Source: an uncultured Pseudomonas sp.
GTDB taxonomy: Bacteria > Pseudomonadota > Gammaproteobacteria > Pseudomonadales > Pseudomonadaceae
Direction: 5' to 3'
Assembly (NCBI GenBank): GCA_943912755.1
Contig: CALTWF010000006.1
Location: 38,858-102,857, forward strand
Length of the DNA stretch: 64,000 bases
The notes below the pieces were generated by a model that was not told where the DNA came from, did not search any database, and was given only the letters and a program-made list of their open reading frames with translations. This document shows positions 55,685 to 64,000 of the stretch, one piece after another (the stretch's first letter is position 1; the number at the start of each line of letters is the position of its first letter). The translations under genes and the position numbers were made by a program.

Positions 55685-56595
55685 AAGCAGTCGTATTTTC
55701 CGCATTGGCCTTCGCCCTGGGTTCGGCTCATGCCGCGCAGGTTGCCATGGAAGACCAGTCGCAACTGAAGGTTCCGCCCGCCAGCCAGACGCCGTTCTTC
55801 GTACCGCCGGCGCAAAGCGAATTGCCGGATAACGCCTTCGGCAAGATGGTCCGCGACGGCTATGCGCTGTTCGTCGACACCAAGCGGCTGGCACCGGACT
55901 ACGTCGGCAACGGCATGAAGTGCAGCAACTGCCACCTTGACCAGGGCCGCATGCCCCACTCGGCGCCGTTGTGGGGTGCCTATCCGATGTATCCGGCCTA
56001 TCGCAAGAAGAACGACAAGGTGAACACCTACGCCGAGCGCATCCAGGGTTGCTTCCAGTTCAGCATGAACGGCAAGGCGCCGGCGGCTGACAGCCCGGAG
56101 ATCACGGCGCTGTCGGTGTATTCCTACTGGCTGGCGAGCAAGGCCCAGGTCGGTGTCGAACCGCCGGGACGCGGTTACCCGGATGTCGCCCAGCCTGCGG
56201 GCGGTTACGACATCGCCCGTGGCGCGAAGCTGTATCAGGCGCAGTGCGCGCTGTGTCACGGGGATAACGGCGAAGGGCAGAAGGTCGCCGACGACTACGT
56301 GATGCCGCCGTTGTGGGGCAAGGACTCCTACAACTGGGGCGCCGGCATGCATCGGATCAATACTGCCGCCTCCTTCATCAAATACAACATGCCCCTGGGC
56401 AAGCCAGGCAGCCTGAGCGACCAGCAGGCATGGGACGTGGCGGCCTACATCAACAAGCACGAACGGCCGCAGGATCCGCGCTTGGTCGAGGGTTCGGTGG
56501 AGAAAACCCGGTTGAAGTTCCATGCCAACGATGGCGTCAACCTCTATGGCCAGACCGTGGATGGCGTGCTGATCGGGCAGGGCACCGGCAAGTAG
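55681..56595 (+). CDS. tsdA: thiosulfate dehydrogenase (diheme, TsdA)
   Basis: 304-residue periplasmic enzyme that oxidises thiosulfate to tetrathionate. Signal peptide ending SAHAA. Haem motifs CSNCH (81-85) and CALCH (189-193); Cys124 in QGCFQFSMNG is the unusual axial thiolate ligand of the catalytic haem that defines TsdA. It overlaps tsdB by four bases. A hairpin GGCGCCGTTT/AAACGGCGCC (56624-56653) follows and may end transcription. Confidence 0.9.
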   Translation: MKAVVFSALAFALGSAHAAQVAMEDQSQLKVPPASQTPFFVPPAQSELPDNAFGKMVRDGYALFVDTKRLAPDYVGNGMKCSNCHLDQGRMPHSAPLWGAYPMYPAYRKKNDKVNTYAERIQGCFQFSMNGKAPAADSPEITALSVYSYWLASKAQVGVEPPGRGYPDVAQPAGGYDIARGAKLYQAQCALCHGDNGEGQKVADDYVMPPLWGKDSYNWGAGMHRINTAASFIKYNMPLGKPGSLSDQQAWDVAAYINKHERPQDPRLVEGSVEKTRLKFHANDGVNLYGQTVDGVLIGQGTGK

Positions 56596-56827
56596 TCGGT
56601 TGCATCTGATCGATGATGGCCAGGGCGCCGTTTTTCTTGCGGGAAACGGCGCCTTCCTGTCGTCAGATTGATGGCACAAGGCCAATATTTTCAACGCCTG
56701 GGAACTATCTCCCCGGTAATTTCTCTATGATGGCAGCGGTTGCGCCCGGGCGGGGCATTGTAAGGTGTCCGCCGCCTGATTAGACTGCGCCGAATTTCGT
56801 ACGCACAGCCCTTCGTTAAGGACTTAT

Positions 56828-57667
56828 ATGATCAAGAAATGCTTGTTCCCGGCAGCCGGTTACGGCACTCGCTTCCTGCCAGCCACCAAAGCCATGCCCA
56901 AGGAAATGCTGCCGGTGGTCAACAAGCCGCTGATCCAGTACGGCGTCGAAGAGGCGCTGGACGCCGGCCTGAGCGAGATTTCCATCGTCACCGGTCGCGG
57001 CAAGCGCGCCCTGGAAGACCACTTCGACATCAGCTACGAGCTGGAAAACCAGATCAAGGGCACCGACAAGGAAAAATACCTGGTCGGCATCCGTCGCCTG
57101 CTCAACGAGTGCTCGTTCTCCTACACCCGCCAGACCGAAATGAAAGGTCTGGGCCATGCCATTCTCACCGGCCGTCCGCTGATCGGCGACGAGCCGTTCG
57201 CCGTGGTCCTGGCGGACGACCTGTGCGTCAACCCGGAAGGTGATGGCGTCCTGACCCAGATGGTCAAGCTGTACAAGCAGTTCCGTTGCTCGATCGTCGC
57301 CATCCAGGAAGTCGATCCGCAGGAAACCAACAAGTACGGCGTGATCGCCGGCGACATGATCCGCGACGACATCTTCCGCGTGACCAACATGGTCGAGAAG
57401 CCGAAGCCCGAGGACGCACCGTCCAACCTGGCGATCATCGGCCGCTACATCCTGACCCCGGACATCTTCGACATCATCGCCGGCACCGAACCAGGCAAGG
57501 GTGGCGAGATCCAGATCACCGACGCCCTGATGCAGCAAGCCCAGAACGGCTGCGTGATCGCCTACAAGTTCAAGGGCAAGCGCTTCGACTGCGGTGGCGC
57601 CGAAGGCTACATCGATGCGACCAACTTCTGCTTCGAGAACTACTACAAGACCGGCAAGGCCTACTGA
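56828..57667 (+). CDS. galU: UTP--glucose-1-phosphate uridylyltransferase
   Basis: 279-residue enzyme that makes UDP-glucose for lipopolysaccharide, exopolysaccharide and trehalose pathways. AAGYGTRFLPATKAMPKE is the nucleotide-binding loop and VEKPKPEDAPSNLAIIGRYI follows in part; the size is that of Pseudomonas GalU. ATG 56828, single-gene unit ended by its own terminator. Confidence 0.95.
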   Translation: MIKKCLFPAAGYGTRFLPATKAMPKEMLPVVNKPLIQYGVEEALDAGLSEISIVTGRGKRALEDHFDISYELENQIKGTDKEKYLVGIRRLLNECSFSYTRQTEMKGLGHAILTGRPLIGDEPFAVVLADDLCVNPEGDGVLTQMVKLYKQFRCSIVAIQEVDPQETNKYGVIAGDMIRDDIFRVTNMVEKPKPEDAPSNLAIIGRYILTPDIFDIIAGTEPGKGGEIQITDALMQQAQNGCVIAYKFKGKRFDCGGAEGYIDATNFCFENYYKTGKAY

Positions 57668-57686
57668 GGCCTGAGCACGTTGTAGG

Positions 57687-57715
57687 AAAAAGCCACCTTC
57701 GCCGGTGGCTTTTTT
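57687..57715 (+). terminator. intrinsic terminator after galU
   Basis: AAAAAGCCACC-ttcgcc-GGTGGCTTTTTT, 20 bases after the galU stop and 50 bases before gor. Confidence 0.92.
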
Positions 57716-57765
57716 GTTTATGGCCAGCACTGGCGCTATGCTGGCGGCCTGCCGAGGAGATTGAA

Positions 57766-59121
57766 ATGGCCTACGATTTTGACCTGTTTGTGATTGGCGC
57801 CGGTTCCGGTGGCGTGCGGGCTTCGCGTTTTGCCGCGGGCTACGGCGCGAAAGTGGCGGTCGCCGAAAGCCGCTACCTGGGTGGTACCTGCGTCAATGTC
57901 GGCTGCGTGCCGAAGAAGCTGCTGGTTTACGGCGCCCATTACGCCGACGAGTTCGAGCAGGCCTCGGGCTTCGGCTGGTCGCTGGAGGATGCGCAGTTCG
58001 ACTGGGCCCAGTTGATCGCCAACAAGAACCGCGAGATCGAACGCCTCAACGGCATCTACCGCAACCTGCTGGTCAACAGTGGCGTGACCCTGCTGGAAGG
58101 CCACGCGCGGATCACCGCGCCCCATGAAGTGGAAGTCGAGGGCAAGCGCTACTCGGCCAAGCACATCCTGATCGCCACCGGCGGCTGGCCGCAGGTTCCG
58201 GAGATTCCCGGGCGCGAGCTGGCGATCAGTTCCAACGAGGCTTTCTTCCTCAAGAACCTGCCCAAGCGCGTGCTGGTGGTCGGTGGTGGTTATATCGCCG
58301 TCGAGTTCGCCGGGATTTTCCAAGGGCTGGGTGCCGACACCACCTTGCTCTATCGCGGTGACCTGTTCCTCCGTGGCTTCGACGGCTCGGTACGCAGTCA
58401 CCTGAAGGAAGAGCTGGAAAAGCGCGGCCTCGACCTGCAATTCAACGCCGATATCGCGCGCATCGACCAGCAGGACGACGGCAGCCTCAAGGCGACCCTG
58501 AAAGACGGCCGCGAGCTGCTCACCGATTGTGTGTTCTACGCCACCGGACGCCGGCCGATGCTGGACAACCTGGGCCTGGAAAACACCGAGGTGCAACTGG
58601 ACGAGCGCGGCTTCGTCCGGGTCGACGAGCAGTTCCAGACCGACGAATCGTCGATCCTCGCCATCGGCGACGTGATCGGTCGCGTGCAACTGACTCCGGT
58701 GGCCCTCGCCGAAGGCATGGCGGTGGCGCGGCGCTTGTTCAAGCCGGAGGAATACCGTGCGGTGGACTACCGCAACATTCCCACGGCGGTGTTCAGCCAG
58801 CCGCCAATCGGCACTGTCGGCCTCACCGAGGAGCAGGCGCTGGAAGCCGGGCATCAGTTGAAGATCTTCGAAAGCCGCTTCCGGCCGATGAAGCTGACCC
58901 TCACCGAGGTCCAGGAAAAGACCCTGATGAAACTGGTGGTGGATGCCGAGACCGACCGTGTGCTCGGTTGCCACATGGTCGGGCCGGATGCCGGCGAGAT
59001 CATCCAGGGCCTGGGCATCGCCCTCAAGGCCGGGGCGACCAAGCAGCAGTTCGACGAAACCATCGGCGTGCACCCGACGGCGGCTGAAGAGTTCGTCACC
59101 ATGCGAACCGTGACCCGCTGA
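57766..59121 (+). CDS. gor: glutathione-disulfide reductase
   Basis: 451-residue NADPH-dependent FAD enzyme. FAD motif GAGSGGVRASR at the N-terminus, redox pair Cys42/Cys47 in GGTCVNVGCVPKK, the NADPH-binding GGGYIAVEFAG and the C-terminal dimer-interface GVHPTAAEE with the catalytic His. GAGGAGA precedes ATG 57766. It regenerates reduced glutathione, which also serves gloA encoded elsewhere in the window. Confidence 0.95.
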   Translation: MAYDFDLFVIGAGSGGVRASRFAAGYGAKVAVAESRYLGGTCVNVGCVPKKLLVYGAHYADEFEQASGFGWSLEDAQFDWAQLIANKNREIERLNGIYRNLLVNSGVTLLEGHARITAPHEVEVEGKRYSAKHILIATGGWPQVPEIPGRELAISSNEAFFLKNLPKRVLVVGGGYIAVEFAGIFQGLGADTTLLYRGDLFLRGFDGSVRSHLKEELEKRGLDLQFNADIARIDQQDDGSLKATLKDGRELLTDCVFYATGRRPMLDNLGLENTEVQLDERGFVRVDEQFQTDESSILAIGDVIGRVQLTPVALAEGMAVARRLFKPEEYRAVDYRNIPTAVFSQPPIGTVGLTEEQALEAGHQLKIFESRFRPMKLTLTEVQEKTLMKLVVDAETDRVLGCHMVGPDAGEIIQGLGIALKAGATKQQFDETIGVHPTAAEEFVTMRTVTR

Positions 59122-59138
59122 TTCAAGATCGACGCAAA

Positions 59139-59232
59139 CCTTGTGGGAGCTGGCTTGCCAGCGATGGGGCCGGTAATGACAACCATGTTGTCCGACCTGC
59201 CTCTATCGCTGGCAAGCCAGCTCCCACAAGGT
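59139..59232. repeat. REP palindrome pair
   Basis: Inverted REP cores facing each other (ttgtgggagctggcttgcc... and ...ctggcaagccagctcccacaa) after gor. Confidence 0.85.
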
Positions 59233-59272
59233 TATCAGCAGATTCCGATTGCTCTATCAGTACCCACCGGCT

Positions 59273-59309
59273 ATAGCCAAAACCAATCATCAACATCATT
59301 TTTGCCAAT
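59273..59309 (+). promoter_or_regulatory. OxyR-like binding site before ahpC
   Basis: Four elements with the exact OxyR spacing: ATAG-N7-CAAT-N7-ATCA-N7-CAAT, compared with ATAG-N7-CTAT-N7-ATAG-N7-CTAT. Twelve of sixteen consensus bases match. It ends about 70 bases before the ahpC start, a usual place for OxyR activation. Confidence 0.5.
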
Positions 59310-59380
59310 GAGCATTGATCGGCTCTATTGGCTAGGATCTCTCCATCAAGTTTTTACAAACCCTGAAGGAGAGACACCCG

Positions 59381-59944
59381 ATGCCTATCATCAACAGCCA
59401 GGTCAAACCGTTCAACGCAACTGCTTACCACAAAGGCGAATTCGTTCAGGTCTCCGAAGCGGACCTGAAAGGCAAGTGGTCGGTAGTGTTCTTCTACCCA
59501 GCCGACTTCACCTTCGTATGCCCGACCGAGCTGGGCGACCTGGCCGACAACTACGCCGAGTTCCAGAAACTGGGCGTGGAAATCTACGGCGTATCCACCG
59601 ACACCCACTTCACCCACAAAGCCTGGCACGACACTTCCGAAACCATCGGCAAGATCCAGTACCCGCTGATCGGTGACCCGACCCACATCATCTCGCGCAA
59701 CTTCGACGTGCTGATCGAAGAAGCCGGCCTGGCCGATCGCGGTACCTTCGTGATCAACCCGGAAGGCCAGATCAAGATCGTCGAACTGAACGACGGCGGT
59801 GTCGGCCGTGACGCCAGCGAACTGCTGCGCAAGGTCAAGGCTGCCCAGTACGTCGCCGCCCACCCGGGCGAAGTCTGCCCGGCCAAGTGGAAAGAAGGCG
59901 AGGCCACCCTGGCACCATCGCTGGACCTGGTTGGCAAGATCTAA
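59381..59944 (+). CDS. ahpC: alkyl hydroperoxide reductase peroxiredoxin subunit
   Basis: 187-residue typical 2-Cys peroxiredoxin. Peroxidatic Cys47 in FTFVCPTE and resolving Cys166 in GEVCPAKW. Reduced by AhpF, encoded next. Strong ribosome site GAAGGAGA before ATG 59381. Confidence 0.97.
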   Translation: MPIINSQVKPFNATAYHKGEFVQVSEADLKGKWSVVFFYPADFTFVCPTELGDLADNYAEFQKLGVEIYGVSTDTHFTHKAWHDTSETIGKIQYPLIGDPTHIISRNFDVLIEEAGLADRGTFVINPEGQIKIVELNDGGVGRDASELLRKVKAAQYVAAHPGEVCPAKWKEGEATLAPSLDLVGKI

Positions 59945-59997
59945 GTGATGCACAAGTCGGTGGCGGTTCTCCGCACCTAACTGCCGTACCGCCCCGC

Positions 59998-60029
59998 AAA
60001 ACGCCCGGGCGCTTTCGCCCGGGCGTTTG
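59998..60029 (+). terminator. hairpin between ahpC and ahpF
   Basis: Perfect 11-base stem ACGCCCGGGCG/CGCCCGGGCGT with loop CTTT, preceded by AAA and followed by TTGT. The short T tract makes it an imperfect terminator, suited to lower ahpF relative to ahpC. Confidence 0.75.
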
Positions 60030-60061
60030 TATTTCTACCGTATGAAAAAGGAATCGCCCGT

Positions 60062-61624
60062 ATGTTGGACGCCACGCTTAAAACTCAGTTGAAAGCCTAC
60101 CTGGAGCGGGTCACTCAGCCGATCGAGATCGTCGCTTCCCTCGATGACGGCGCGAAGTCCCGCGAACTTCACGACCTGCTGCGCGAGATCGCCAGCCTGT
60201 CGAACCTCATTACCTTGCGCGAGGACGGCAGCGACGCCCGCGTCCCGTCGTTCTCGCTCAACCGTCCCGGTGCGGATATCAGCCTGCGTTTCGCCGGCAT
60301 TCCCATGGGCCACGAATTCACCTCGCTGGTACTGGCGCTGCTGCAAGTCGGCGGCCACCCATCCAAGGCCAGTGCCGAGCTGATCGAGCAGATCGCCGGA
60401 CTGGAAGGCGAATTCAGTTTCGAAACCTACTTCTCGCTGTCCTGCCAGAACTGCCCGGACGTGGTCCAGGCGCTCAACCTGATGGCGGTGCTCAACCCCA
60501 ACGTGCGCCATGTGGCCATCGACGGGGCGCTGTTCCAGGCTGAAGTCGAGTCGCGCCAGATCATGGCGGTGCCCAGCGTGTACCTTAACGGTGAGGTGTT
60601 CGGCCAGGGCCGCATGGGCCTGGAAGAGATCGTCGCCAAGCTCGATACCGGCTCCAGCGCCCGCCAGGCCGACAAGCTCAACGCCAAGGACGCCTTCGAC
60701 GTGCTGGTGATCGGTGGCGGCCCGGCCGGTGCTGCGGCAGCCATCTATGCAGCGCGCAAGGGCATCCGCACCGGTGTCGCGGCCGAGCGTTTCGGCGGCC
60801 AGGTGCTGGATACCATGGCCATCGAGAACTTCATCTCGGTGCAGGAAACCGAAGGCCCGAAACTGGCCACGGCGCTTGAGGAACACGTCAAGCAGTACGA
60901 CGTCGACATCATGAACCTGCAGCGTGCCGACGCCCTGGTCCCGGCCACCGACGGCGGCCTGCACCAGGTGCGCATGAACAGCGGCGCGACGCTCAAGGCC
61001 AAGACCGTGATCCTCGCCACCGGTGCCCGCTGGCGCGAAATGAACGTGCCGGGCGAGAAGGAATACCGCAGCCGTGGCGTGGCCTACTGCCCGCACTGCG
61101 ATGGCCCGCTGTTCAAGGGCAAGCGCGTGGCGGTGATCGGTGGTGGCAACTCCGGCGTGGAAGCGGCCATCGACCTGGCCGGTATCGTCGCCCAGGTAAC
61201 CCTGATCGAGTTCGACAGCCAGTTGCGTGCCGACGCCGTGCTGCAACGCAAGCTGCACAGCCTGCCCAACGTCAAGGTCATCACCAGTGCGCTGACCAGC
61301 GAAGTGCTGGGCGATGGACAGAAGGTCAACGGCCTGCGCTACAAGGACCGCACCACGGATGCCGAGCATGAACTGGCGCTGGAAGGCATCTTCGTGCAGA
61401 TCGGCCTGCTGCCGAACACCGACTGGCTCAAGGGCACCGTCGAGCTGACCCCCCGTGGCGAGATCATCGTCGACGCCAAGGGCCAGACCAATGTGCCGGG
61501 TGTGTTCGCTGCGGGTGACGTGACCACCGTGCCGTACAAGCAGATCGTCATTGCGGTGGGCGAGGGTGCCAAGGCTTCGCTGGCGGCGTTCGATCACCTG
61601 ATCCGCACTTCCGCGCCAGCCTGA
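60062..61624 (+). CDS. ahpF: alkyl hydroperoxide reductase flavoprotein subunit
   Basis: 520-residue NADH:peroxiredoxin reductase. The N-terminal domain carries Cys128-x-x-Cys131 (SCQNCPD), the thioredoxin-reductase-like part has FAD motif GGGPAGAAAA and redox pair Cys343/Cys346 (YCPHCDG), and the NAD motif GGGNSGVEAAIDLAG. ATG 60062, 117 bases after ahpC, beyond the hairpin. Confidence 0.96.
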   Translation: MLDATLKTQLKAYLERVTQPIEIVASLDDGAKSRELHDLLREIASLSNLITLREDGSDARVPSFSLNRPGADISLRFAGIPMGHEFTSLVLALLQVGGHPSKASAELIEQIAGLEGEFSFETYFSLSCQNCPDVVQALNLMAVLNPNVRHVAIDGALFQAEVESRQIMAVPSVYLNGEVFGQGRMGLEEIVAKLDTGSSARQADKLNAKDAFDVLVIGGGPAGAAAAIYAARKGIRTGVAAERFGGQVLDTMAIENFISVQETEGPKLATALEEHVKQYDVDIMNLQRADALVPATDGGLHQVRMNSGATLKAKTVILATGARWREMNVPGEKEYRSRGVAYCPHCDGPLFKGKRVAVIGGGNSGVEAAIDLAGIVAQVTLIEFDSQLRADAVLQRKLHSLPNVKVITSALTSEVLGDGQKVNGLRYKDRTTDAEHELALEGIFVQIGLLPNTDWLKGTVELTPRGEIIVDAKGQTNVPGVFAAGDVTTVPYKQIVIAVGEGAKASLAAFDHLIRTSAPA

Positions 61625-61626
61625 CC

Positions 61627-61708
61627 GGCCCCATCGCTGGCAACGCCAGCTCCCACAGGGTTCGCGGCGGATGCGATTCCTGTGGGAGCTGGCTTGCCAG
61701 CGATGATC
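61627..61708. repeat. REP palindrome pair
   Basis: Inverted REP cores (ggccccatcgctggcaacgcc... and tgtgggagctggcttgccagcg), right after the ahpF stop. Confidence 0.85.
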
Positions 61709-61718
61709 TCCCAGACAA

Positions 61719-61749
61719 TAAAAATCCCGGCCAATGACCGGGATTTTTT
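61719..61749. terminator. bidirectional intrinsic terminator
   Basis: AAAATCCCGG-ccaatga-CCGGGATTTTTT between the convergent ahpF and ABC ATPase genes. Confidence 0.9.
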
Positions 61750-61762
61750 GTTCAACAGGGTC

Positions 61763-62911
61763 TCAATGCGCCCCAGCCGCCTTGTTCAGATCACTCTCCT
61801 GCCACTCGGTATACACGCAGGCATCCGCCACCGCCCAGCGCACTTTCACCTCGTCGCCCGGCTGCATCGACATGCCGGCAGCAGACAGCGCCTTCACCGT
61901 CATCTGCGTCCCACCCGCAGTCACCACGCTGCAAGTCTGGCTTTCACCAAGGAACAGCACTTCACCGACCTTGGCCGTCACCTCGTTCCAGCCGGCTGGC
62001 AGAACATCCTGGATCGCCTGCTCACGACTCAGCGCCAGGGCCTTCTCCGGCCGCACCATCAGCAACACCTCCTGCCCGTCATTCACTCCCGCAGTCAGGC
62101 GCATCGCCACCGGCTGCCCTTCGAAACTCGCCGCACCATTGCCCTGGGCCTTGACCCGCAGGAAGTTGGAGTTGCCGAGGAACGACGCAACGAAGGCATT
62201 CGGCGGGTTCTGGTACAGGTCATAGCCGGTGCCCAGGCCAACGATCTTGCCGTGGCTGAAGATGGCGATGCGCTGCGACAGGCGCATGGCTTCTTCCTGG
62301 TCGTGGGTCACGTAGACGATGGTGATGCCCAGCCGCCGGTGCAGCTGGCGCAGTTCGTCCTGCAGGTCTTCGCGCAGCTTCTTGTCCAGTGCGCCGAGGG
62401 GTTCGTCCATCAGCAGGATGCGCGGCTCGTAGACCAGCGCCCGGGCGATGGCCACGCGCTGTTGCTGGCCGCCGGACAGCTGCGCCGGGCGACGATGGGC
62501 GAACTGCTCCAGTTGCACCAGCTTGAGCATGGCGTCCACCTGCTTGTCGCGCTCGGCGGCGCTGCGCTTGCGGATGGCCAGGGGGAAGGCGATGTTGTCG
62601 CGCACCGACAGGTGCGGGAACAGCGAGTAACGCTGAAACACCATGCCGATATCGCGCTTGTGCGGCGGCACGTTGACCAGCGACTGGCCGCTGACCAGGA
62701 TCTCGCCGCTGCTCGGCGTCTCGAAGCCGGCCAGCATCGACAGGGTGGTGCTCTTGCCCGAGCCGCTGGAGCCGAGGAAGGTGAGGAACTCGCCGTCCTG
62801 GATCTCCAGGTTGATGTTGTCCACGGCGGCGAAGTCGCCGTAGTGCTTGTTCAGGTTGCGCAGGCTGACGAGGGTCCTGGCCTGGGCGGAATCTTTGATC
62901 ACTGCACTCAT
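61763..62911 (-). CDS. PotA-like ABC transporter ATPase
   Basis: 382-residue ATPase of a polyamine/opine-type importer. Walker A LGSSGSGKST, signature LSGGQQQR, Walker B LLMDEPLGALD and a C-terminal TOBE domain (about 285-370). Same direction as two permease genes, 19 bases after the first. The PotA-like family takes up putrescine, spermidine or related cations; the binding protein, which would settle this, is outside the window. Confidence 0.88.
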   Translation of the reverse strand: MSAVIKDSAQARTLVSLRNLNKHYGDFAAVDNINLEIQDGEFLTFLGSSGSGKSTTLSMLAGFETPSSGEILVSGQSLVNVPPHKRDIGMVFQRYSLFPHLSVRDNIAFPLAIRKRSAAERDKQVDAMLKLVQLEQFAHRRPAQLSGGQQQRVAIARALVYEPRILLMDEPLGALDKKLREDLQDELRQLHRRLGITIVYVTHDQEEAMRLSQRIAIFSHGKIVGLGTGYDLYQNPPNAFVASFLGNSNFLRVKAQGNGAASFEGQPVAMRLTAGVNDGQEVLLMVRPEKALALSREQAIQDVLPAGWNEVTAKVGEVLFLGESQTCSVVTAGGTQMTVKALSAAGMSMQPGDEVKVRWAVADACVYTEWQESDLNKAAGAH

Positions 62912-62930
62912 TGTTCTGTTCTCCGGGCGC

Positions 62931-63740
62931 TCAGGCGCTGACTTCGTTGCGCCGGCGCAGGGCGGCGGCGATCACCATGACCAGGACCGACAGGCCGATC
63001 AGCAGCGTCGAGGCGACGGCGATCACCGGGGTCAGGTCCTGGCGCAGGGTGGTCCACATTTTCACGGGGAGGGTCTGCAGGTTGGGGCTGGCCATCATCA
63101 CGCTGAGCACCACCTCGTCCCACGACACCAGGAAGGCGAACAGGGCGCCGGCGATCATCCCCGGGCGGATCGCCGGGAAGGTCACCTTGAACACCGCCTG
63201 CAGTCGAGAGGCGCCACAGATCACCGCGGCGTCCTCGATGGACTGGTCGAACAGCTTCAGCGAGTTGATGATCGAAATGATGGTGAAGGGCAGGGCGACG
63301 ATCACATGGCTGACCACGAAGGAAAACAGCGTGCCGGTCCAGCCCAGCTTGAGGAACAGCGCGTACACCGCCACGGCGATGATCACCAGCGGCACGATCA
63401 TCGGCAGGGTGAACAGGCCGTAGAGCATCTCGCGGCCGGGGAAGCGCCCGCGCACCAGGGCGAAGGCGGTGGGCAGGCCCAGGGCCACGGCGCACACGGT
63501 GGTCAGCAGCGCCACCTTGAGGCTGGCGAAGGCGGCGTCCATCCATTCGGCGTTGGAGAAGAACTGGCCGTACCACTTCAGGGTCCAGCCCGGTGGCGGG
63601 AACACCAGCCACTGCGAGGAGCCGAACGACAGCAACACGATGAACACGATCGGCAGCAGCAGGAACAGCGCGATCAGCCCGGTGGTGGCGTAGAGCCCGG
63701 CACGCATGCGCCGGCTCATGGCATTGGGGGTCAGGAGCAT
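62931..63740 (-). CDS. PotC-like ABC transporter permease
   Basis: 269-residue inner membrane permease with about six helices and the EAA loop (EDAAVICGASRLQAVFKVTFP region). Start ATG 63740. It lies 6 bases after the upstream permease and before the ATPase. Confidence 0.88.
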   Translation of the reverse strand: MLLTPNAMSRRMRAGLYATTGLIALFLLLPIVFIVLLSFGSSQWLVFPPPGWTLKWYGQFFSNAEWMDAAFASLKVALLTTVCAVALGLPTAFALVRGRFPGREMLYGLFTLPMIVPLVIIAVAVYALFLKLGWTGTLFSFVVSHVIVALPFTIISIINSLKLFDQSIEDAAVICGASRLQAVFKVTFPAIRPGMIAGALFAFLVSWDEVVLSVMMASPNLQTLPVKMWTTLRQDLTPVIAVASTLLIGLSVLVMVIAAALRRRNEVSA

Positions 63741-63746
63741 GGTCGC

Positions 63747-64000
63747 TTACCTCGCGTTGCCAACCGGGGATTCCGGTTGCAGCTTCAGATAGAAGTAGAA
63801 CAGCACCAGGGTGATGACGATCAGCAACGCCGCGGCGGCGCTGGCCAGGCCCCAGTTGAGGAACGACTGCACCTGCTGGACGATGAACTCCGGCAGCATC
63901 ATGTTCTGCGCGCCGCCGAGCAGGGCCGGGGTCACGTAGTAACCCAGCGACATCACGAACACCATCAGCGCACCGGAGAACAGCCCCGAGCGGCACAGCG
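63747..64000 (-). CDS. PotB-like ABC transporter permease, C-terminal part
   Basis: Last 83 codons of a permease that runs off the right edge. It shows MVFVMSLGYYVTPALLGG, characteristic of PotB-like permeases, and a final helix before ...PVGNAR. Together with the two following genes it forms the membrane part of a PotABC-like importer. Confidence 0.82.
   Translation of the reverse strand, partial: LCRSGLFSGALMVFVMSLGYYVTPALLGGAQNMMLPEFIVQQVQSFLNWGLASAAAALLIVITLVLFYFYLKLQPESPVGNAR

Overview
The window is chromosomal DNA of a Pseudomonas, most likely of the P. putida / P. fluorescens lineage. The evidence is high GC with strongly biased third codon positions, an MvaT/MvaU-type H-NS protein, a c4-like/TsdA diheme pair, OprD, a CsrA/Rsm protein, and five REP palindrome pairs built on the core gctggcaagccagctcccac. 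Coordinates are 1-based.

Layout. 1-5249: a catabolic-looking cluster (alpha/beta hydrolase, AA_synth/DUF1185 protein, 78-aa protein, LLM flavin monooxygenase, flavin reductase) divergent from an NCS1 nucleobase permease. Its composition recalls the Rut pyrimidine pathway, and three related operator-like elements sit at its promoters. 5308-10962: gloA, an MvaU-like nucleoid protein, an OprD porin, cobF, a glycosyltransferase and a DUF899 protein. 11254-27680: a co-oriented block of eight genes that looks like a dedicated export system. It holds a periplasmic adaptor, a GAF-HlyD membrane protein, a PqqD-like/M50 protease/HlyD fusion, a GNAT, a DUF6916 protein, a tail-collar (MdpB-like) protein, a giant LEPR-XLL/DUF4347 surface protein of 3035 codons and a TolC-type outer membrane factor. 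No ABC ATPase is present. The giant gene carries one in-frame amber codon (TGG to TAG) at 20222-20224.

27988-35126: a TerC/CBS membrane protein, RarD, a CSS-EAL phosphodiesterase, hpd, a stand-alone CSS sensor and a DJ-1/PfpI protein. 35272-43175: a hybrid histidine kinase, the ybhP-clsB-ybhN membrane-lipid operon translationally coupled to a second hybrid kinase whose receiver lacks its phosphoacceptor Asp, and a TPR/HEAT protein. 43312-46240: a tandem carbohydrate-binding-like protein, a glycine-zipper protein, a His-rich lipoprotein, tRNA-Leu(TAA), a DUF1275 protein and a 71-aa protein. 46498-49478: a PAS histidine kinase, a two-domain KaiC-like ATPase and a CheY-like regulator in one operon, followed on the opposite strand by a csrA-family gene.

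50116-52654: modABC behind a near-ideal ModE-type palindrome. 52739-54835: a nitronate monooxygenase, a 56-aa protein, a DUF1883 protein and a lipoprotein. 55037-56595: tsdB-tsdA. 56828-61624: galU, gor, ahpC and ahpF, which cover UDP-glucose supply and peroxide/thiol defence, with an OxyR-like site before ahpC. 61763-64000: the ATPase and two permeases of a PotABC-like ABC importer, cut by the window edge.

The strongest candidate for an undescribed system is the 11254-27680 export locus. The Rut-like cluster, the kinase/KaiC/CheY module and the degenerate hybrid kinase coupled to the cardiolipin operon are next in interest.
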